From NCBI GenBank assembly GCA_026388345.1, contig JAPLJY010000123.1, positions 1 to 32,445 of the forward strand: a DNA stretch of 32,445 nucleotides. Direction: 5' to 3'. The DNA is from Deltaproteobacteria bacterium (GTDB taxonomy: Bacteria > Desulfobacterota > Syntrophia > Syntrophales > UBA5619). Under the pieces are notes generated by a model. The model saw nothing but the letters and a program-made list of their open reading frames with translations. It ran no database searches and had not been told where the DNA came from. This document shows, piece by piece, positions 28,693-32,445 of the stretch (the stretch's first letter is position 1; the number at the start of each line of letters is the position of its first letter). A program made the translations under genes and the position numbers.

Positions 28693-29450
28693 GGTTTCCC
28701 CTTAAGGTTGGCCAGCAATTCCGGCCAAGTATATCGCGTTGTGATCTGTTCCAGATGATCAACTACCGCATAACGCATGATCATTCCCTTGGCCTCTGCG
28801 TTGCGGAATGCGACCCGCACATGATCGAATTTCTTATACCCTAAAAACTTCCAGTAGGGATTAGCTTCGATTTCCGAAATTTTAATGGTGCGCGGCTCTC
28901 TTGCCAAAAGAAGGTGAGTGGCAATAACCAGGGCTTCTTCGAGATTGGCAAATCCGACGATGATGAGATCCTGTTTACCCTGTGGCAGAAGATAGCCGGA
29001 CTGCTTGAAACAATTCATGAGACGTTCATAGAGCGTCTTACTCTGTTGAGTAAATCCCGTTTCTATATAGCTCTTTATCTCGTCTCTTCGCAGAGAAGAG
29101 CCAGGGTCACGGGGCCAGACAAGGTCGAGATATATTTTAGCAAACAGGAGCTCGATTCTACAGAAAAGAACCCGCCACACTTTTTCAAGTGACTCAACGG
29201 AAATGCCAACCCTCGCTAAGTCGAAAAGATCTTGCAGTTCATGGCGATCGAGACGCCTAAACCGAGTGGAGATGGCTTGACTATAACGTGCCCGAGATTC
29301 TTTTGAGTTAAAGTGTAGCAGGTTTCCGATGGCCTTGGCGTTGGTCAATATTTCGGCATTATCCACTTCCTCGATCAGGCGGAGCGTTTCTTGCCATAGA
29401 GGTTCCTGAGGAAATGGAATTTGGTTAGTTTTTTGATTATTTATTTCCAT
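28689..29450 (-). CDS. BrxA-like protein (DUF1819-like, tentative)
   Basis: This is 253 residues, all-helical in appearance. LTNAKAIGNLLHFNSKESRA then RYSQAISTRFRRLDRHELQD recalls the first helices of BrxA (DUF1819), a small DNA-binding BREX protein. FCRIELLFAKIYLDLVWP and FTQQSKTLYERLMNCFKQSG then GYLLPQG continue in the same style. The last 90 residues (IKISEIEANPYWKFLGYKKF, then VRVAFRNAEAKGMIMRYAVV) are longer than in typical BrxA. No catalytic motif is seen. The ATG at 29450 has no clear ribosome site. The position at the head of the BREX-like core supports the call, but homology is unproven. Confidence 0.45.
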   Translation of the reverse strand: MEINNQKTNQIPFPQEPLWQETLRLIEEVDNAEILTNAKAIGNLLHFNSKESRARYSQAISTRFRRLDRHELQDLFDLARVGISVESLEKVWRVLFCRIELLFAKIYLDLVWPRDPGSSLRRDEIKSYIETGFTQQSKTLYERLMNCFKQSGYLLPQGKQDLIIVGFANLEEALVIATHLLLAREPRTIKISEIEANPYWKFLGYKKFDHVRVAFRNAEAKGMIMRYAVVDHLEQITTRYTWPELLANLKGKP

Positions 29451-29498
29451 AATTTTTTAAACCATACAAAATGCTTAGTAAATATGGTAACGATCCTT

Positions 29499-29807
29499 TC
29501 ATCTCCTCGAAGTGTGCCATTCTTCAGGTGGCAAGCTCCTAAGAAACTGATCGACTTGGTCGAGAACGCCTTTTTCTGCCGCGTATTCGATGTGTTGTTT
29601 AAGCCTTAACATTTTTTCAAGACCAGTGGTATGGTCCCATGCCGCAAGGATGAGTGGCAAGGGAGGGTTCCAACCAGAGCCAACACGATGCCTGTCCGGT
29701 AATAGCTGCCACAGTTCATGCCATTTGCCCGGCTCTGGACATATACGTCCTTCATCCATGACATACTGCAATAAATCCTGCAGTTGTATACTGTTCAAGG
29801 CTTCCAC
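29499..29807 (-). CDS. Small hypothetical protein between AbiE and the BREX-like core
   Basis: This is 102 residues from GTG 29807, or 99 from TTG 29798, which has GGTGGA better placed ahead of it. LQDLLQYVMDEGRICPEPGK, WHELWQLLPDRHRVGSGWNP, PLPLILAAWDHTTGLEKMLR and FLRSLPPEEWHTSRR look like a compact helical protein with many tryptophans and a conserved-looking WHxLW/LPPEEWH frame. I believe it is a known family of uncharacterised small bacterial proteins but cannot name it. It lies 17 bases after AbiEii and 48 before the BrxA-like gene, so it is in the operon. Confidence 0.65.
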   Translation of the reverse strand: MEALNSIQLQDLLQYVMDEGRICPEPGKWHELWQLLPDRHRVGSGWNPPLPLILAAWDHTTGLEKMLRLKQHIEYAAEKGVLDQVDQFLRSLPPEEWHTSRR

Positions 29808-29824
29808 CTACTCAAGCACATTCA

Positions 29825-30616
29825 TCAATCAATTTTATTGATAATTTTTGTCCTCACAAAATGGTACGCCTCCTGGACATCGTATGTTGCATCAGCCGGC
29901 AGCAAGGGATTCAGATCGCTGAGGAACCCCCGATGTCTTAGTTTCTCCTGCAAATTCTTTTCGTATTGCATGGTCTCGACGGGTTGGCCTTCGTTTTCCA
30001 TGTACTGTTTGAAGGCTTGGATGATTCTGCCGGCATCGGCTTTCATCTCTGAGGCGCCCAGCCACAAATCGAAAAGATCGCGGCCTTTTCTTCTTTGATA
30101 CAAGGCCCGGAGCTTGGTCGCGAGCATTTCCTCCAGCGTATAGGTCGTGATCTCACATTCACCTTTGAACCACCGGGACTGCACGGCAAACGGATGCTTT
30201 TGATAGCCTTCCACTGCAAAATGCTCCCGCGTGTTGATCTCAACCTTCAGTCGCATTTGCACGACCGGAGGTCCTTCCGATTCCATCCGGTAGGTCAGTA
30301 TGGCTGATTGCTCCGTTTGCTTGCGGCGCGGCGCCCCCAGAAAACCATTCAAGAGCTCCTGGAGTGTATCAATGACCTGACCGATGGGCGCTGGAACAAT
30401 TTGCACCAGGTCGATGTCTTCCGAATAGCGCCGCGGAACGTCGAAATAGAGCTTGTGCAGCGCCGTTCCGCCCCGAAAGGCCAAGCGCTCCGCCAGCAAG
30501 GGGCTCTGAAAGATGGCGACAAGCGCCCTGCTGATGATCAGGTCCTGTTCTACCTGGGCATCGTTAATCCAGGGTGCAAAACGACGCCAGGCAACGATAT
30601 CCGCTTTGGGAATCAC
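29825..30616 (-). CDS. abiEii: AbiEii-type nucleotidyltransferase toxin
   Basis: This is 263 residues. The nucleotidyltransferase signature AFRGGTALHKLYFD (47-60) and the catalytic RRYSEDIDLVQ (62-72, Asp67 and Asp69) are intact. TYTLEEMLATKLRALYQRRK then GRDLFDLWL is the second conserved block (K and D of the kinase-like portion). AbiEii toxins transfer nucleotides, to tRNA in studied cases, and cause abortive infection when released from AbiEi control. The GTG start overlaps the AbiEi stop (GTGA), a coupled pair as in known AbiE operons. Confidence 0.92.
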   Translation of the reverse strand: MIPKADIVAWRRFAPWINDAQVEQDLIISRALVAIFQSPLLAERLAFRGGTALHKLYFDVPRRYSEDIDLVQIVPAPIGQVIDTLQELLNGFLGAPRRKQTEQSAILTYRMESEGPPVVQMRLKVEINTREHFAVEGYQKHPFAVQSRWFKGECEITTYTLEEMLATKLRALYQRRKGRDLFDLWLGASEMKADAGRIIQAFKQYMENEGQPVETMQYEKNLQEKLRHRGFLSDLNPLLPADATYDVQEAYHFVRTKIINKID

Positions 30617-31428
30617 AGATCACCTTCCACATCCGTATTGATCAAGAGCCGCCAGCGGGTCTCCTTTTCAGAGTCGACAGCCGGCAATGAAGGGTCCAAC
30701 CTCGTGAAGGGCGGATTCTTATCGGCAATAAAGCCAGCCAGTTCTTTTACCAGTGCGGCATACCCGGATTTTTCCATCAACCACCCAAGTCTTTGCCCGC
30801 AGACCAGAGATCCATCAGCCTTTATGGCGTCGTTTAACTTCGCCGCATCCATGGACTCGCCAAGTTCTTGAAGGACCGTCATCACGCGATCCAGCCCGCC
30901 AATGGATCGGGCATAACGGATGAGATCGAGGGACGTGGCCTCTGGCGAAGAAACAAGAATATGCCCCGTCTGAACCTTGATCTGAGTGACCGGCGTGGCC
31001 TTGAAGTTGGTCTTGAAAAAAAAGCGAATCGCCAGGCCTTTCTTGCGGACTTCGCGTTGGGGGGCGGTGGTGACCACCTGAAACTGCTGCGGCTGTTGGT
31101 GTGCGGCGCCATGAAGAGAAGCGGCGCTGAGCAGCCCCACGTAATAGGGTTGCTCCAGGTAGGCCATCAGATCAGCGATAAACCACTCCGCCGGCAATAT
31201 CCCGGAGAAACGGTATTCAAGGGGGATGATGACAAAAAAGCCGCTTCGGATGCGCAAGATCCGGTTCTTCTTCGCCAGTCTTGCAGCGGCCTTCTTAAAG
31301 GCTTCTTCAGTGAATTGCAGGGACTGGATAGCCTCTTCACGGGTAAAAAAATAGAGACCCTGTTCCTGTCGAGAATCAACCCAGGATGGAAGATCGCTTG
31401 AAAATGCAGTTTTCGCTTTTCGAGGCAT
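30613..31428 (-). CDS. abiEi: AbiEi-type antitoxin and transcriptional autorepressor
   Basis: This is 271 residues. The N-terminal winged helix (YFFTREEAIQSLQFTEEAFK, then AAARLAKKNRILRIRSGFFV) is followed by the AbiEi core: LPAEWFIADLMAYLEQPYYV, GLLSAASLHGAAHQQPQQFQ, VSSPEATSLDLIRYARSIGG and LDRVMTVLQELGESMD. This is the typical AbiEi_3/4 arrangement. AbiEi proteins neutralise AbiEii and repress their own promoter by binding inverted repeats. As the first gene of the roughly 19.5-kb operon it could set expression of the whole BREX-like locus; that is inference. GGAAGGTGG precedes the ATG. Confidence 0.9.
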   Translation of the reverse strand: MPRKAKTAFSSDLPSWVDSRQEQGLYFFTREEAIQSLQFTEEAFKKAAARLAKKNRILRIRSGFFVIIPLEYRFSGILPAEWFIADLMAYLEQPYYVGLLSAASLHGAAHQQPQQFQVVTTAPQREVRKKGLAIRFFFKTNFKATPVTQIKVQTGHILVSSPEATSLDLIRYARSIGGLDRVMTVLQELGESMDAAKLNDAIKADGSLVCGQRLGWLMEKSGYAALVKELAGFIADKNPPFTRLDPSLPAVDSEKETRWRLLINTDVEGDL

Positions 31429-31455
31429 GCCACCTTCCCGGAAAAATTTTCACAA

Positions 31456-31484
31456 ATAAGACCACAAAAGAGTCCTTTTTGCAA
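31456..31484 (-). promoter_or_regulatory. Candidate promoter of the defence operon
   Basis: On the minus strand TTGCAA (31484-31479), a 17-base spacer and TCTTAT (31461-31456), placing the start near 31449, about 20 bases before the abiEi ATG. Further upstream TGGTACAAT (31541-31533) is an extended -10 and could be a second start. Each box matches the consensus only moderately. Confidence 0.45.
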
Positions 31485-31589
31485 ATGAAAATTCAGTAAA
31501 AATACAGGAGGCGATATACTGGCTATCATCAGATTGTACCATGATTTTGCCTCTGTGCATCGGGTCTCTCGATTCGGGAGAAATAAGGT

Positions 31590-31637
31590 TTGACATTTTT
31601 ACGCTACATTTGTTAGCTATTTCCTATGAATGTAGCG
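31590..31637 (+). promoter_or_regulatory. TTGACA box and inverted repeat across a start codon
   Basis: TTGACA at 31590-31595 is followed by CGCTACATT (31602-31610) and its exact complement AATGTAGCG (31629-31637), 18 bases apart. The right arm lies in codons 2-4 of the gene starting at 31626. No good -10 box or ribosome site is visible between the arms, so this could be an operator or an mRNA hairpin that hides the start codon. Confidence 0.45.
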
Positions 31638-31949
31638 AAAAAAGACCCCGTCATCCACGGCATTCTGGAAGAGGAGTACCGGCGGAGCCGGGAGGTCCTC
31701 CATGCCCTGCTTGCCAAGGTGGGAAATCTCCCCAAGGGGGCCCTCAATGTCCGCCGGAAGCAGGTCCGGGGAAACGAGTACGTTTACCATTACCTCGTCC
31801 GGAGGGAGGGAAAGGAGATTATCAACCAGCATGTCTCAGAAAAGGATCTGCCGGAGCTTAAGAAAATGATCGCGGAGCGCGATAAATATAGAAAGGAGAT
31901 CCTCATCTACAAGAAACGCATGGTCTATCTGGAAAGGCTATTAAGATGA
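31626..31949 (+). CDS. Conserved-looking small hypothetical protein
   Basis: Family not recognised; 107 residues, highly charged. The N-terminal half (VIHGILEEEYRRSREVLHAL, then LAKVGNLPKGALNVRRKQVR) leads to a short beta pair (NEYVYHYLVRREGKEIINQH). The C-terminal third (DLPELKKMIAERDKYRKEIL, then IYKKRMVYLERLLR) is a long helix, probably a coiled coil. This resembles small proteins of Desulfobacterota that carry a YHYL...REGK hairpin, from memory only. There is no ribosome site ahead of the ATG. The stop overlaps the next start by 4 bases, so the nuclease gene is translated with it. Confidence 0.7.
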   Translation: MNVAKKDPVIHGILEEEYRRSREVLHALLAKVGNLPKGALNVRRKQVRGNEYVYHYLVRREGKEIINQHVSEKDLPELKKMIAERDKYRKEILIYKKRMVYLERLLR

Positions 31950-32445
31950 TTAAAGTTCGCAAACCGTACCTATTGATCATCGCGGCCCTGGTTGTCCTCG
32001 GCGCGGTCGCCGTTCACGCCGCGCCCATCCGAATCGTCACCGCTACGATTACCAGGATCTCAGACGGCGATACCGTGCAGGACATCACCCCGGAAGGAAC
32101 GAAGCTGAAGGTCCGCCTCTATGGCATCGATGCACCGGAGACCCAAAAGGGGAATAAACTGGGAGAGCCGTTCGGTAATGCCTCCCGGGATTATCTTGCT
32201 TCCATGATCAGCCAGAGATCCGTCAGGGTGGAGATCCTCGATATCGACCGCTACCGGAGGATGGTCGCCATCCTCCGGTAGCGGAGCGGAATGTGAACCA
32301 GGAGATGATCGCCGCCGGCATGGCCGAGGCCTATGTGGAGTATCTGAAAAAACCCTATCGCACCCCCTTCATCCAGGCGGAACAGGAGGCCAAGGCCCAT
32401 GGGAAAGGGATCTGGTCTCAGGGGAGCCGCTATGAGAGACCCTCC
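31946..32445 (+). pseudogene. Exported staphylococcal-nuclease-like gene, frameshifted (continues past window)
   Basis: The N-terminus has a signal peptide (PYLLIIAALVVLGAVAVHAA, cut near residue 26). An SNase/TNase domain follows: TRISDGDTVQDI, VRLYGIDAPETQKGN (catalytic Arg and Glu) and DIDRYRRMVAILR (second catalytic Arg). A TAG then ends the frame at 32281. The missing remainder is directly there in the -1 frame from 32278: VAERNVNQEMIAAGMAEAYV, then KAHGKGIWSQGSRYERP. Restoring one G (CGGTA to CGGGTA) rejoins the protein, so this is a single-base deletion, either real inactivation or a sequencing error. No slippery heptamer suggests programmed shifting. Confidence 0.85.

Noticed and set aside
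31561..31585. CTCTCGATTCGGGAG resembling a tRNA T-arm, possible right attachment site
   Set aside because: Only TCGATTC is shared with selC; the stem bases and the acceptor end do not match, and the loop is one base short.

Overview
The window reads as a chromosomal segment of a GC-rich, anaerobic, Deltaproteobacteria-like (Desulfobacterota) bacterium. This is inferred from gene content and protein style and is not proven. The left flank (1-4190) is core genome: the N-terminal half of Mfd, quinolinate synthase NadA, molybdopterin molybdenumtransferase MoeA, and a selenocysteine tRNA (selC) with an encoded CCA end.

A mobile element starts directly at the 3' end of selC. Its integration/replication module lies on the minus strand (4233-8135): a tyrosine integrase convergent with selC, a Cro/XRE-type regulator, two small excisionase-type HTH proteins, a Cys-rich protein, a zinc-ribbon protein, and a phage O-like replication protein. 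The replication gene carries six repeats in exact 11-bp phase next to a pyrimidine-rich hexamer tract, as expected of a replication origin lying inside its initiator gene. A HigBA-like toxin-antitoxin pair with a strong promoter and repeat operator follows (8337-9003), then a winged-helix regulator (9018-9893).

From 9897 to 11877 I see no convincing intact gene. The first 0.6 kb may be a decayed coding sequence. The rest is an unusual very GC-rich block of at least twelve imperfect palindromes. Stem sequences differ but share an architecture: T-T or T-G mismatches at set places, and a loop core resembling GAGCRMAGCGA. The last palindrome also looks like an intrinsic terminator for the operon arriving from the right.

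The rest (11902-31428) is one compact minus-strand defence operon of about 19.5 kb. In transcription order it contains: AbiEi/AbiEii, a 102-aa unknown, a BrxA-like protein (tentative), a BrxF-like protein with a degenerate P-loop (tentative), a PglY/BrxC-type ATPase, a zinc-ribbon DNA methyltransferase, PglZ, and a short AAA+-only BrxL. These are followed by four consecutive paralogues sharing a roughly 70-residue N-terminal domain with different C-terminal parts, a small unknown protein, a possible PLD-like protein, and a DUF429-like RNase H-fold protein. The core is BREX-like, but its gene set does not match any canonical BREX type I know. The four-paralogue array is the best candidate for an undescribed component: a shared adaptor-like domain with swapped effector or recognition domains.

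The right end (31626-32445) holds a small conserved-looking protein, with an inverted repeat across its start codon, and a secreted staphylococcal-nuclease-like gene broken by a one-base frameshift. No second copy of the selC 3' end was found, so the element probably extends beyond the window or its right end has decayed.
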